A stretch of 16,379 nt of DNA from Candidatus Dormiibacterota bacterium (GCA_003135035.1 PLDE01000303.1:1-16379); one strand, 5' to 3'. Positions 5,592-12,533 are shown, counted from the first letter of the stretch. A program made the numbers and translations. The notes: generated by a model not told the origin, from the letters alone.

Positions 5592-6986
5592 ATGACTACT
5601 CAACCCCTCCGGCGCCCCACAGCCCCCGCCCGCTCGAGCGCGGCCCTTCCGCGAGCCGCGGGCAGCTCCGAAGGTCCCGTCTTCTGCCCGCCTCCGCCCC
5701 AGACACTGGCGGACCTGGGCTTGCCCTTCTCCTTCATCTGCGATCTCGTGCTCAAGATCCTCTACTTCAACGGCAACCTGATGGGCCGCGAACTGGGCTC
5801 GCTGGTCTGTCTTCCCTGGCCGGTGACCGCCGAGGCGCTTGCCTTCTTGACGTCGGAGAGCTTCTGCGGCACGTCTGGCGCGCGCGGCCCGACCGGCGCC
5901 CACGAGGACTTCGCCGAAGGCCTCGAATACATGATCAGCGCCAGCGGCAGAGAGCGAGCCCGCGAGGTTATGCAGCTGAGCCAGTACGCCGGACCGGCTC
6001 CCGTACCCATCGACGACTACCTGGCCAGCGCCCGCAGTCTGGCGAGCGACACCGGCCAGATCAGAGCCAGCTCGATGACTCAGGCTCTGGGGGAGCTGGT
6101 GCTCGACCCCTCGGTGGTTGACATCGTGGGCGCGGCCCTCACCGCCCGCCAAGCTCTCTTCCTCTTCGGTCCTCCGGGGAACGGCAAGAGCTCGATCGCG
6201 GATTCCTGCGCAGCCGTGCTCGGCAATCCCATCTTCATCCCCCACGCGCTCTACGTCCACGGCGAGGTGGTTCGGGTCTTTGACCCGGTTCACCACCGGC
6301 CGGTCGACGGCCCCCCGATCCTGCATGACCAGCGCTGGTCGCTGGTCTATCGCCCCGTCGTACGGACCGGTGGCGAGTTGCGGGCCCAGCAGCTGGACCC
6401 TGCCTTTGACAGAGTCCTCGGCTTTTACGAAGCGCCCCTCCAGGTCAAGGCCAACGGCGGGATCTTCCATGTCGACGACTTTGGGCGCCAGATGATCTCA
6501 CCCCGGGAGATCCTCAACCGGCTGATCGTTCCCCTGGAGACGGGAGTCGACCATCTCAACATCGCCCGAGCGGGAACCACGGTCAGCGTTCCCTACGCCA
6601 CCATCCTCTTGCTCTCCACCAACCTCGACCCCTCGGAGCTGGTGGACGAGGCGTTCCTGCGCCGGGTGCGCTACAAGGCTCTGGTCGGCGACCCCAACCC
6701 AGCCCAGTTCCGCACCATCTTCCGCCAGGTCTGCGCCAGCAGCGGGATCGCCTACCAGGAAGCTGCGGTCGACTACCTGCTCGAGACCCACTACCAGCCC
6801 CTCGGGCGACCGCTGCGAGGGTGCCAGCCGCGCGACCTGGTGGGCCAGATCGCCAGTACGGCTCGCTATCTCGGGCTGAAGCCGGAACTGAGCCATGAGT
6901 TGATCGACCGGGTCGCCCATTCCTACTTCGCCGATTTTCGTTATGCGGCGGGCGTGGCTCCAGAAGCCGAGCCCCCTCCCGCCTAA
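5592..6986 (+). CDS. AAA+ ATPase with N-terminal winged-helix-like region, function unknown
   Basis: This 464-residue protein has a Pro/Ala-rich N-terminus (1-37). A helical region (about 38-150) follows that resembles a winged-helix module, and then an AAA+ core. Walker A is GPPGNGKSS (193-201). The Walker B strand reads IFHVDDFGRQ (291-300), with the unusual DDFG in place of DExx. A sensor-1 Asn is in LLLSTNLDP (340-347), candidate arginine fingers are in FLRRVRYK (355-362), and a sensor-2 Arg is in GCQPRDL (410-416). The segment IPHALYVHGEVVRVFDPV is typical, as I recall, of an uncharacterised family of stand-alone ATPases found in diverse bacteria. The acidic pair suggests ATP is hydrolysed. 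No partner gene is adjacent in the same orientation, and there is no transmembrane segment. No Shine-Dalgarno precedes the ATG. It may remodel a protein or nucleic-acid complex, but that is only a guess. Confidence 0.85.
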   Translation: MTTQPLRRPTAPARSSAALPRAAGSSEGPVFCPPPPQTLADLGLPFSFICDLVLKILYFNGNLMGRELGSLVCLPWPVTAEALAFLTSESFCGTSGARGPTGAHEDFAEGLEYMISASGRERAREVMQLSQYAGPAPVPIDDYLASARSLASDTGQIRASSMTQALGELVLDPSVVDIVGAALTARQALFLFGPPGNGKSSIADSCAAVLGNPIFIPHALYVHGEVVRVFDPVHHRPVDGPPILHDQRWSLVYRPVVRTGGELRAQQLDPAFDRVLGFYEAPLQVKANGGIFHVDDFGRQMISPREILNRLIVPLETGVDHLNIARAGTTVSVPYATILLLSTNLDPSELVDEAFLRRVRYKALVGDPNPAQFRTIFRQVCASSGIAYQEAAVDYLLETHYQPLGRPLRGCQPRDLVGQIASTARYLGLKPELSHELIDRVAHSYFADFRYAAGVAPEAEPPPA

Positions 6987-7002
6987 AACGTCGGCCAGAG
7001 TG

Positions 7003-7028
7003 CCCGTTTCGGCGGACCGAAAGCCGGG
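7003..7028. terminator. Hairpin between convergent genes
   Basis: In the 42-bp gap between the converging ATPase and marR-type genes, CCCG plus TTTCGG pair with CCGAAA plus CGGG around a CGGA loop, with two unpaired bases. That makes a 10-bp stem usable on both strands. No T tract follows on either side, so termination is plausible but not shown. Confidence 0.4.
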
Positions 7029-7487
7029 CTAGGGCTGCCTCGGGGTGCCGAAGACTTCCGCAAGGGCCTTTTGGGCCCGCGCCGACCCCGACTTGCCAGC
7101 GCGCCGCACGATGGCTCGGTCCACCTCGGCGACCGCCCCGAAGACGCTCTGAGCCGCGCTCCGGCCTCGGGCCGTCAGGGCGAGCCGGACCAAGCGGTGG
7201 TCGTCGCGGTCAGAGCTGCGGCGCAGATAACCCCGCTCCACCATGGCGTCACTGAGACGGCTGACGCCCTGCTTGGTCGAGCGCAGGGTGTCCGCCAACT
7301 CACCGACCGTCGCCGGTGCCTCGCTCAGGGTCGCCAGGAGCCGGCTGCCTGAGCGCGGCACGTCGCCGAAGCCGTGCTCGAGCAGGCCCTCGCGGATGGC
7401 CTGCCCATACTCGAAGAGGCCTCGGGAGAGCAGGAGCAACAGATGAGGATCGGCCCGACGCGGCCCGCGGTTGCGCGGAGAACTCAC
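7029..7487 (-). CDS. MarR-family transcriptional regulator
   Basis: This 152-residue winged-helix protein has a helical N-terminus for dimerisation (about 14-40), a recognition region TVGELADTLRSTKQGVSRLSD (60-80), and the wing YLRRSSDRDDHRLVRLALTARG (87-108), whose DRDDHR is the classic MarR wing signature. MarR proteins usually repress a neighbouring operon and release DNA on binding a small phenolic or lipophilic ligand. It is divergent from the DUF998 membrane-protein gene, the usual layout for a MarR repressor and its target. The GTG start at 7487 lacks a Shine-Dalgarno. TATCCT ends exactly 6 nt before it, with GTGACG 17 bp further upstream, so the mRNA may be leaderless. The ligand is unknown. 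Confidence 0.9.
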   Translation of the reverse strand: MSSPRNRGPRRADPHLLLLLSRGLFEYGQAIREGLLEHGFGDVPRSGSRLLATLSEAPATVGELADTLRSTKQGVSRLSDAMVERGYLRRSSDRDDHRLVRLALTARGRSAAQSVFGAVAEVDRAIVRRAGKSGSARAQKALAEVFGTPRQP

Positions 7488-7493
7488 CGGCCC

Positions 7494-7522
7494 AGGATAC
7501 CGCCTTTATGAGAAGTCGTCAC
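7494..7522 (-). promoter_or_regulatory. Candidate leaderless promoter of the marR-type gene
   Basis: On the minus strand GTGACG (7522-7517) and TATCCT (7499-7494) are separated by 17 bp, each matching 4 of 6 consensus bases. The -10 ends 6 nt before the GTG start, so transcription would begin at or next to the start codon. Confidence 0.45.
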
Positions 7523-7527
7523 CATGG

Positions 7528-7541
7528 TTGACAGTAATCAA
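7528..7541. promoter_or_regulatory. Candidate MarR operator overlapping the -35 of the DUF998 gene
   Basis: TTGACAGTAATCAA holds the inverted arms TTGA and TCAA separated by 6 bp, the size and style of many MarR/SlyA sites. The same bases include a perfect TTGACA (7528-7533) for the plus strand. Its partner -10 is weak (TACCCT at 7552-7557, 18-bp spacer). The site also sits just upstream of the marR-type promoter, so one protein could control both genes. Confidence 0.4.
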
Positions 7542-7569
7542 TGCTGACCGCTACCCTGGTGGCAAACCT

Positions 7570-7611
7570 CCGCTGCCGCAGCGGTGACTCAATATTTCCA
7601 CTGATAAGTGG
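7570..7611 (+). promoter_or_regulatory. Two hairpins in the leader of the DUF998 gene
   Basis: CCGCTG/CAGCGG with a CCG loop (7570-7584) is followed by CCACT/AGTGG with a GATA loop (7598-7611). The second ends 6 nt before the GGAG ribosome binding site (7618-7621) and is followed by a short TTTT. Both fall within the predicted untranslated leader. They may affect mRNA stability or translation; no known riboswitch class is recognised. Confidence 0.35.
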
Positions 7612-7626
7612 GCTTTTGGAGTAGAT

Positions 7627-8277
7627 GTGGGGTCATCCCCGGAGCGCCGCCAACCCCGGATCACCGTTCCCACGCTGGGCCTGATCGCCAGCGCCGGGGT
7701 GGTGATCTACCTGGCGATTGACATTCTGCTGGCTTTTCTGCGGCCCGATCTGAGCCTGCTCCATCGCGCTGAAAGTGACTACGGAGTGGGGCCCTACTCC
7801 TGGCTGATGGACATCAACTTCCTCGTTCGAGGGGCGCTCTCGCTGGCCCTCGTCGCCGCCCTGCTCCGTCTCGCCGGCGGTACCGGCCGGCTGCGGCTGG
7901 GGGCGGGATTCCTGGCCGTCTGGGGCATCGGCTCAGCGCTGCTCGCCTTCTTCCCCGACAACCCACCGGGGACCAAGGTCACCGCCGCGGGGGTAATCCA
8001 CCTGGATCTCGCCTTGCTGGCATTTCTCTGCGCAGTGGTCGGCACCATCGTGCTCGCCATCGGCCTACGCCATTTCCCCCCATCGCGCGCTCTGGCTGGA
8101 TTCCTGCTGGTGGTGGCGGTGGCGGCGACCATTCCGCTCGCACTTCTGGGCCATACCCACTTCCGGGCCCACACCCTGGACGGGCTCTACGAGCGGATCT
8201 TCCTCGGGCTGGAGTTGCTCTGGATCCTCATCGTGGGCATCGCCATCAGGCGAGCCTCAGAGGGCGGCCCCGGGTAA
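7627..8277 (+). CDS. DUF998-family integral membrane protein
   Basis: This 216-residue protein has about six hydrophobic segments (roughly 14-37, 60-82, 90-109, 121-147, 154-175, 189-208). It shows the DUF998 pattern: ESDYGVGPYSWLMDINF after the first membrane segment, then FFPDNPPGTKVTAAGVIHLDLA in the loop before the fourth. The function of DUF998 proteins is not established. The GTG start at 7627 has GGAG 5 nt upstream. An overlapping ATG at 7625 is in another frame. It is divergent from the MarR-type regulator, so it may be induced by that regulator's ligand. The next gene begins 24 nt later on the same strand. Confidence 0.85.
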   Translation: MGSSPERRQPRITVPTLGLIASAGVVIYLAIDILLAFLRPDLSLLHRAESDYGVGPYSWLMDINFLVRGALSLALVAALLRLAGGTGRLRLGAGFLAVWGIGSALLAFFPDNPPGTKVTAAGVIHLDLALLAFLCAVVGTIVLAIGLRHFPPSRALAGFLLVVAVAATIPLALLGHTHFRAHTLDGLYERIFLGLELLWILIVGIAIRRASEGGPG

Positions 8278-8289
8278 CTGGCGAAGCTC

Positions 8290-8295
8290 CATAAT
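8290..8295 (+). promoter_or_regulatory. -10 element giving a probable leaderless mRNA for the GNAT gene
   Basis: CATAAT matches 5 of 6 bases of TATAAT and ends 6 nt before the ATG at 8302. There is no Shine-Dalgarno before that ATG. This is the spacing expected when transcription begins at the start codon. No -35 element is evident. Confidence 0.45.
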
Positions 8296-8301
8296 CGCGC
8301 C

Positions 8302-9156
8302 ATGCTTCGGCGGGCCCTGAGCCGCCAGTCGCGGACGCGGCAGCTTTGGGCGTCCGACTCCTCCCTGGTGGAAGCCTGCCTTGAGGAGCATCCCCTGGAG
8401 ACGGTCTTTCTACGCAGCGAGATCCGTCAGGGAGCTCTCCGCCAGGGCTCGCTGCTGGGCGTTGAGCGCGGCGGGGAGCGCCGGTTGCGCGGTGTCTTGA
8501 TGCACGGCCCCCTGGTGGTGCCCTGGGCCCCCGACCCGCGCGACCTGGACGCCCTGGCCCGAGCCCTCCGTCCTCACCTGCCCTGGATCCAGCTGATGGT
8601 CGGTCCCCAAGACCAGGTGACCAGACTCCAGGAGCAATTGGCCAGCCAGCTGCCGCCGGTTCGAACGCTGCGGGCGGAGCAGCCTCACTATGCCCTCGAC
8701 TTCGGTTCGGTCGTTCCCACTCCCAGCGATCCTCCCCCGATACGCCGGGCTCGCACCGACGAGTTGAAGAAACTGGTCGAGGCCGGCGCGGCCATGCATC
8801 TGGAAGAGGTGGGCTTCGATCCCATGACAGTGGATCCCTCGGGTTACCGCGAGCGGGTTCTGGCCCTGATCCGGCGCGGCCGCCTCTACGTGTGGATGGA
8901 GGGCGACCGGGTAGCGTTCAAGGCGGAATGCTCATCGGTGACGCCGGAGGCGGTCCAGCTCCAGGGGGTGTGGACCGATCCCGAGCTGCGCCGACAGGGA
9001 CGAGCCAGCCTGGCGATGGCCACCCTCTGCAACATGCTCCTGGCGGAGACGGAGTGGGTGACACTCTTCGTCAACGATTTCAACGACACCGCCATCCGCG
9101 TCTATGAGCGGACCGGTTTCAAGCGCATCGGCAGCATGCGCACGGTGCTCTTCTAA
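8302..9156 (+). CDS. DUF4081 + GNAT acetyltransferase
   Basis: This 284-residue protein has two parts. Residues about 15-120 resemble the DUF4081 domain often joined to GNAT proteins in Actinobacteria, including SLVEACLEEHPLETVFLRSE and a MHGPLVVPW strand. Residues about 146-284 form a GNAT fold: IRRARTDEL, YVWMEGDRVAFKAECSSVTPEAVQLQGVWTDPELRRQGRA (acetyl-CoA pyrophosphate loop RRQGRA at 230-235), and FVNDFNDTAIRVYERTGFKRIG near the end. GNAT enzymes transfer an acyl group from acyl-CoA to an amine. The substrate cannot be predicted. The gene ends facing the EamA-type transporter gene. The ATG start fits a leaderless promoter. Confidence 0.88.
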   Translation: MLRRALSRQSRTRQLWASDSSLVEACLEEHPLETVFLRSEIRQGALRQGSLLGVERGGERRLRGVLMHGPLVVPWAPDPRDLDALARALRPHLPWIQLMVGPQDQVTRLQEQLASQLPPVRTLRAEQPHYALDFGSVVPTPSDPPPIRRARTDELKKLVEAGAAMHLEEVGFDPMTVDPSGYRERVLALIRRGRLYVWMEGDRVAFKAECSSVTPEAVQLQGVWTDPELRRQGRASLAMATLCNMLLAETEWVTLFVNDFNDTAIRVYERTGFKRIGSMRTVLF

Positions 9157-9184
9157 GCTCATCGCTGGCCTGCCTGCTGCCAGT

Positions 9185-10162
9185 TCAGCCCGGCGGCGAA
9201 TGCACCAGTCGAGCCCGGCGGTTGGCGAGCGCTGGGCCGCTCACCATCAGGACCACCCCGGCGGTGATGAGCAGCGCCGCCAGGCCTGCGGTTGGGGTCA
9301 GGCCCTGTCCGAGAATCAGCCATCCCAGCCCCAGGGCGACGATCGGGTTGACGTAGGCATAGGTGGCCACCGTGCCGGCCGGCAGGTACTTGAGGGCATA
9401 CGTGTAGCAGGTGTACCCAGCGATCGACCCGCCGGTAATCAGCCAGGCGTAGGCGAGGAAGAAGGGCGTGCCGAGATGGGCCCAATGCAGTTGGCTGCCC
9501 TCCCCGGTCAGGAGCCCGACCAGGAGCAGGCCGAGCCCGCCAACCATCATCTCCACCGACGACACCAAGAGCACGTTCCGTGCCAAGGGTGCTCGCTGGC
9601 CGGAGAGCGAGCCGATGCTCCAGAAGACCGCCGCCGCCAGAAGTCCCACCGCCGGAAGCAGGCTGATGTGCCCGGCCGAGCGGGGATCGACCAGCACGGC
9701 AACTCCGCCCAGGCCGACCAGGACCCCGAGCCAGCCCACGGCGCCAGGCCGTCGAGCGCCCTTGAGTGTGAGCGCGATCAGGGCCATCCAGAGGGGAACG
9801 GTGGCGATCATCAGGGCCGCCAGCCCGGAATGAACCTTGAGCTCCCCGAGGGAGACCAGGCCGTTGCCGCCGAGCAGGAGGAAGAGCCCGACCACCCCGG
9901 CGCTGATGGCCTCACGACGGGTGGGCATCTGCCATCGCCCGATTCCGTGCCGCCAACCACCCTCATGGCCGGCGACCAGGTAGAGAAGGATGCCGGCCAG
10001 GACGTAGCGGCTGCCCGCCATCAGGAGTGGCGGGGAATACCGTATGGCCACCTGAATTCCTGTGTAGGTGGAGCCCCAGAGCACGTACACCGCGGCCAGG
10101 GCCGCCCAGGCCCGCAGGCTGGTTCTGCTGGAGTCCCCGTCCCGGGCGGCGCCGACGCTCAC
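9185..10162 (-). CDS. EamA/DMT-family transporter
   Basis: This membrane protein of about 325 residues has ten hydrophobic segments in two homologous halves, the EamA (drug/metabolite transporter) arrangement. Segments such as AALAAVYVLWGSTYTGIQVAI, the GSRYVLAGILLYL helix, and YALKYLPAGTVATYAYVNPIVALGLGWLILGQ near the end of the second half are typical of YedA/RhaT-like members. It probably exports amino acids or other small metabolites across the inner membrane; the substrate is unknown. I prefer the GTG at 10162, which has GAGG upstream. The frame is open to a TTG at 10213, adding 17 polar residues with poorer spacing from its GGGAG. It lies downstream of the TPR gene on the same strand, 110 nt away, and converges on the GNAT gene. 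Confidence 0.88.
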   Translation of the reverse strand: MSVGAARDGDSSRTSLRAWAALAAVYVLWGSTYTGIQVAIRYSPPLLMAGSRYVLAGILLYLVAGHEGGWRHGIGRWQMPTRREAISAGVVGLFLLLGGNGLVSLGELKVHSGLAALMIATVPLWMALIALTLKGARRPGAVGWLGVLVGLGGVAVLVDPRSAGHISLLPAVGLLAAAVFWSIGSLSGQRAPLARNVLLVSSVEMMVGGLGLLLVGLLTGEGSQLHWAHLGTPFFLAYAWLITGGSIAGYTCYTYALKYLPAGTVATYAYVNPIVALGLGWLILGQGLTPTAGLAALLITAGVVLMVSGPALANRRARLVHSPPG

Positions 10163-10273
10163 CTTGCCACCCTCGCTAGTGGCGCCCGACGATGCCGATA
10201 CGGCAGCGCCCAAGACTCCCGAGCTGGGGCGGAGGCCTAGTCAGGCGGCGTCGACCTGAGAGCCGGATTCGAC

Positions 10274-11134
10274 TCAGTATTCATCCTCGGGCCGGACGTC
10301 TTCGTCGACGTCATCCGGCTCCGCCTCTTCGGCGGGTTCTTCGAACTCGCTGAAGCCCTCCTCCAGCTCGTCGGCCCCGGCGTCCGGGGCCGGGGCAAGA
10401 ATGTCCTCTTCGTCCTCCGTCGTCGAGCTAGGCTCCTCGTCGCGGGGAGTCACCGGCTCCTTGGCATAAGCCCGATAGGGGATCTCCTTGACCTTGCGCA
10501 CTGGGAAGGAGTTCGTGCCCGCGAGTTCGGGAGCCTGGTAGATCTCGCGAAGGATGACCTGGACCCCGGAGCCATCGACGTGAGTGATCGCCCCGGCGTA
10601 GCGGTTGCCACTCTTGCTCAGCTTGAGGATGCGCTGGGAGATACGCGGCTCGACCCCGCCCAGGTCGACTCCGCGCAGAGTCCGGACCGCCACCTGATCA
10701 TCGCCCACCTCGACCGTGATGGGGTCGCCAGGAGCTACCTGACTGGGGTCGATCCCCGCCCCCAGGATCACCTTGGTAATCGCCGTCTTGCCCGGCTCAT
10801 CGGTGAATACCGCCACATCGACAGAGGCGGAGACGGGAGCCACCTGCCCCTTGGCGGCATGGCGTTCGGCCAGCTTGGCGAGCTGGCGGCGGGCTATCTG
10901 GTTGGCGGGATTGGCCGCCAGGGTCGCGGTGTAGGCGGCCCCGGCCTCCTCCAGCCGGCCCAGCTCGAGCAGGGCCTTACCGCGACGGTTGCTGATCTCC
11001 TCGTCCGGGCCGAAGCGCTCGACCAGCTCGTCGTTGACAGCGAGGGCCTCCTGCCAGCGACTGGCCAACGCCAGGTTGACCGCATCCTCGGCGGCCTGGA
11101 TCTTGGATTTTGGGAATTCGCCAACTTCAGCCAA
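10274..11134 (-). CDS. TPR-containing protein with acidic C-terminal tail, function unknown
   Basis: This 286-residue protein has three regions. Residues about 10-92 are helical with two TPR-like units (for example NRRGKALLELGRLEEAGAAYTATLAANPAN at 49-78). Residues about 100-225 are predicted beta-rich, with alternating hydrophobics and motifs VAPGDPITVEV and KSGNRYAGAITHVDGSGVQV, suggesting a small barrel. Residues about 229-286 are a tail in which nearly half are Asp or Glu, likely disordered. There is no signal peptide, so it is probably cytosolic. Such a tail could mimic nucleic acid or bind basic proteins. The TTG start at 11134 has GAGGAG 11 nt upstream. It is divergent from the ParA-like gene. 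No specific family is recognised. Confidence 0.75.
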   Translation of the reverse strand: MAEVGEFPKSKIQAAEDAVNLALASRWQEALAVNDELVERFGPDEEISNRRGKALLELGRLEEAGAAYTATLAANPANQIARRQLAKLAERHAAKGQVAPVSASVDVAVFTDEPGKTAITKVILGAGIDPSQVAPGDPITVEVGDDQVAVRTLRGVDLGGVEPRISQRILKLSKSGNRYAGAITHVDGSGVQVILREIYQAPELAGTNSFPVRKVKEIPYRAYAKEPVTPRDEEPSSTTEDEEDILAPAPDAGADELEEGFSEFEEPAEEAEPDDVDEDVRPEDEY

Positions 11135-11225
11135 GGCTGCCGTTTCTCCTCATCAGGATGGTCGAAGCGCGAGTGTCGGTGGATCTAATCGCGGTTCTCA
11201 GGAATCGGCCGGGAGCCACCCGATG

Positions 11226-11265
11226 GCGCCCGCGGGCGCACACATTAGCGGCCTCACCCCTGAGG
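11226..11265. repeat. Two palindromes in the TPR/parA divergent promoter region
   Basis: GCGCCCGCGGGCGC (11226-11239) is a perfect 14-bp palindrome. CCTCA/TGAGG with a CCCC centre (11252-11265) lies where the -35 of the parA-like promoter should be. A third, weaker pair, ATCGG/CCGAT, lies at 11204-11224. They could be protein-binding sites; chance is possible in such GC-rich DNA. The site does not resemble the standard parS. Confidence 0.35.
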
Positions 11266-11280
11266 TGCTGCGAGCCGCCA

Positions 11281-11286
11281 TATGAT
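11281..11286 (+). promoter_or_regulatory. -10 element for the parA-like operon
   Basis: TATGAT matches 5 of 6 consensus bases. No good -35 is present at 16-18 bp, which may mean an activator is needed. The predicted leader of about 60 nt can fold: GCAGGCT (11291-11297) pairs perfectly with AGCCTGC (11321-11327). Confidence 0.45.
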
Positions 11287-11353
11287 ACCGGCAGGCTGCT
11301 CCAATGCCGGCCGCTGTAATAGCCTGCTGATCAGCCGAGGTCCCTTCGTTTTC

Positions 11354-12154
11354 ATGCCCTCCAACAATCACAAGCCCGCCGCCGTCCAGGTCCTGGCTGT
11401 TGCCAACCAGAAGGGCGGAGTGGGCAAGACCACAACGGCGGTGAATCTGGCCAGCGCCCTGGCCGAGCGGGGAGTTCGCGTCCTGGCGGTCGACCTCGAT
11501 CCCCAGGGACACCTGACGGTCAACATGGGCGTCTCCCATCCCGACGACCTGCGAGTCACCGTCTACGACATGCTCTGCGAGCATCAGGTTTCGGCCGCGG
11601 ATATCCGTCTCCACTCCCCCGGGGTGGGGGTCGACTTCCTGCCCTCCAACGTGGAGCTGGCGGGAGCTGAGCTGCAGCTGGTCACCGAGATTGGCCGGGA
11701 GTCGGTGCTGCTGGAGAAGCTGACTCCCATCCTGCCCGACTACGACTTCGTCATCATCGACTGTCCCCCCTCCTTGGGACTGCTCTGCATCAACGCCCTG
11801 GTCGCGGCCACCGATGTGGTCATCCCCCTCCAATGCGAGTACTTCGGCATGAAGGGTATGGAGCAGCTGCAGCGCACCATCGAGCGGGTCCGCGTCAAGC
11901 TCAACCCCCGCTTGCGCATCAACGGCATCCTGCCGACCATCCACAAGGGTCGGACGGTGCACGCCAACGAGGTGCTCAACGACGTGCAGTCCCACTTCGG
12001 CAATCTGGTCTATCCCTTCCAGGTGACGGACAGCATCCGTTTCGCCGAGTGCCCTCTGGCGGGCCAATCGATCCTCCAGTACGCCAGCGAGTCTGACGGT
12101 GCCGCAGCCTACCGTCAGCTCGCCGAAGCGGTACTCTCCCGGAAAGGACACTGA
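11354..12154 (+). CDS. ParA-family ATPase (Soj/ParA-like), without ParB
   Basis: This 266-residue protein of the ParA/MinD group has the deviant Walker A KGGVGKTT (20-27) with its signature Lys20, VDLDPQGHLT (46-55), and Walker B FVIIDCPPSLG (132-142). It also has PLQCEYFGMKGMEQL (158-172) and the C-terminal RFAECPLAGQSILQY (229-243) found in chromosomal Soj. These ATPases dimerise with ATP, bind DNA non-specifically and move cargo along gradients set by a partner. No ParB gene follows; a 125-residue protein starts 1 nt after the stop. I chose ATG 11354 because homology begins there. The open frame upstream overlaps the -10 element and leader hairpin. The ribosome binding site is weak (GAGG, 14 nt away). 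There is no membrane-targeting helix at the C-terminus, which argues against MinD. Confidence 0.93.
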   Translation: MPSNNHKPAAVQVLAVANQKGGVGKTTTAVNLASALAERGVRVLAVDLDPQGHLTVNMGVSHPDDLRVTVYDMLCEHQVSAADIRLHSPGVGVDFLPSNVELAGAELQLVTEIGRESVLLEKLTPILPDYDFVIIDCPPSLGLLCINALVAATDVVIPLQCEYFGMKGMEQLQRTIERVRVKLNPRLRINGILPTIHKGRTVHANEVLNDVQSHFGNLVYPFQVTDSIRFAECPLAGQSILQYASESDGAAAYRQLAEAVLSRKGH

Positions 12155-12155
12155 G

Positions 12156-12533
12156 ATGGCATTCAAACGCGCCAGCCTGAGCGGGTCAGCCCAGCTCTTC
12201 CAACCGACCAAGGTGCCAGCGGCGGACCAACCCGAGACGTCCTTCGAGCCCCTCCCCTTGCGGCCTCGCCCAGCTGTCCCGCTACTCGACGACGAGGACC
12301 GAGAGGAGGGGGATCAGGAGCCGGTGCTGGTCTCGGAAATCCCCAGCATTCCCATGCCACACGGGCACCTCTACCGGTTCAGCGACGACGACGTCGAGAT
12401 CCTCCTGAACGCCCTCCAGCACGCCAAATTCCCGCACTCCTATCAGAGGCTGCCCAAGCCGGCCATGGATGAGTTCGAGCAGTTGGAGGCGCTCCGCCAG
12501 AAGATCGTCGACCAGCGCGAGGTCAGCGGCTGA
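12156..12533 (+). CDS. Small protein in the parA operon, possible ParA partner
   Basis: This 125-residue protein of unknown family starts 1 nt after the parA-like stop, with AAAGGA 7 nt before its ATG. The N-terminus MAFKRASLSGSAQLFQPT is basic and Ser-rich. Residues about 20-65 are Pro/acidic and look disordered. Residues about 66-120 (HGHLYRFSDDDVEILLNALQHAKFP, then an EFEQLEALRQKIVDQ helix) look folded and helical. It has no ParB-type HTH or CTPase motif. Known partners of ParA-type ATPases often stimulate the ATPase through a basic N-terminal peptide, so a partner role is plausible but inferred from position and composition only. Confidence 0.7.
   Translation: MAFKRASLSGSAQLFQPTKVPAADQPETSFEPLPLRPRPAVPLLDDEDREEGDQEPVLVSEIPSIPMPHGHLYRFSDDDVEILLNALQHAKFPHSYQRLPKPAMDEFEQLEALRQKIVDQREVSG

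Noticed and set aside
5396..5595. Possible small plus-strand genes in the argC upstream spacer
   Set aside because: The frames run through the ARG box into the ATPase gene in another frame; no ribosome binding site or recognisable protein.
5502..6470. A 322-codon minus-strand frame opposite the AAA+ ATPase
   Set aside because: It is antisense to the Walker A region, and its composition is that of a shadow frame.
9165..9183. CTGGC/GCCAG as a terminator between the GNAT and transporter genes
   Set aside because: The stem is only 5 bp with a 9-nt loop and no T tract; it is no better than chance.
9104..10240. A 378-codon plus-strand frame opposite the EamA transporter
   Set aside because: The opposite strand encodes ten regular membrane helices; this frame is Q/H/P/G-rich noise.
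11282..11353. N-terminal extension of the ParA-like protein from the ATG at 11282
   Set aside because: The ATG overlaps the best -10 hexamer, and the 24 extra residues have no ParA homology.
11135..11353. A parS site near the parA-like gene
   Set aside because: No sequence close to TGTTTCACGTGAAACA is present; the palindromes there are unrelated GC-rich repeats.
11198..12211. A 337-codon minus-strand frame opposite the parA-like gene
   Set aside because: It is antisense to a well-defined ParA; no independent support.
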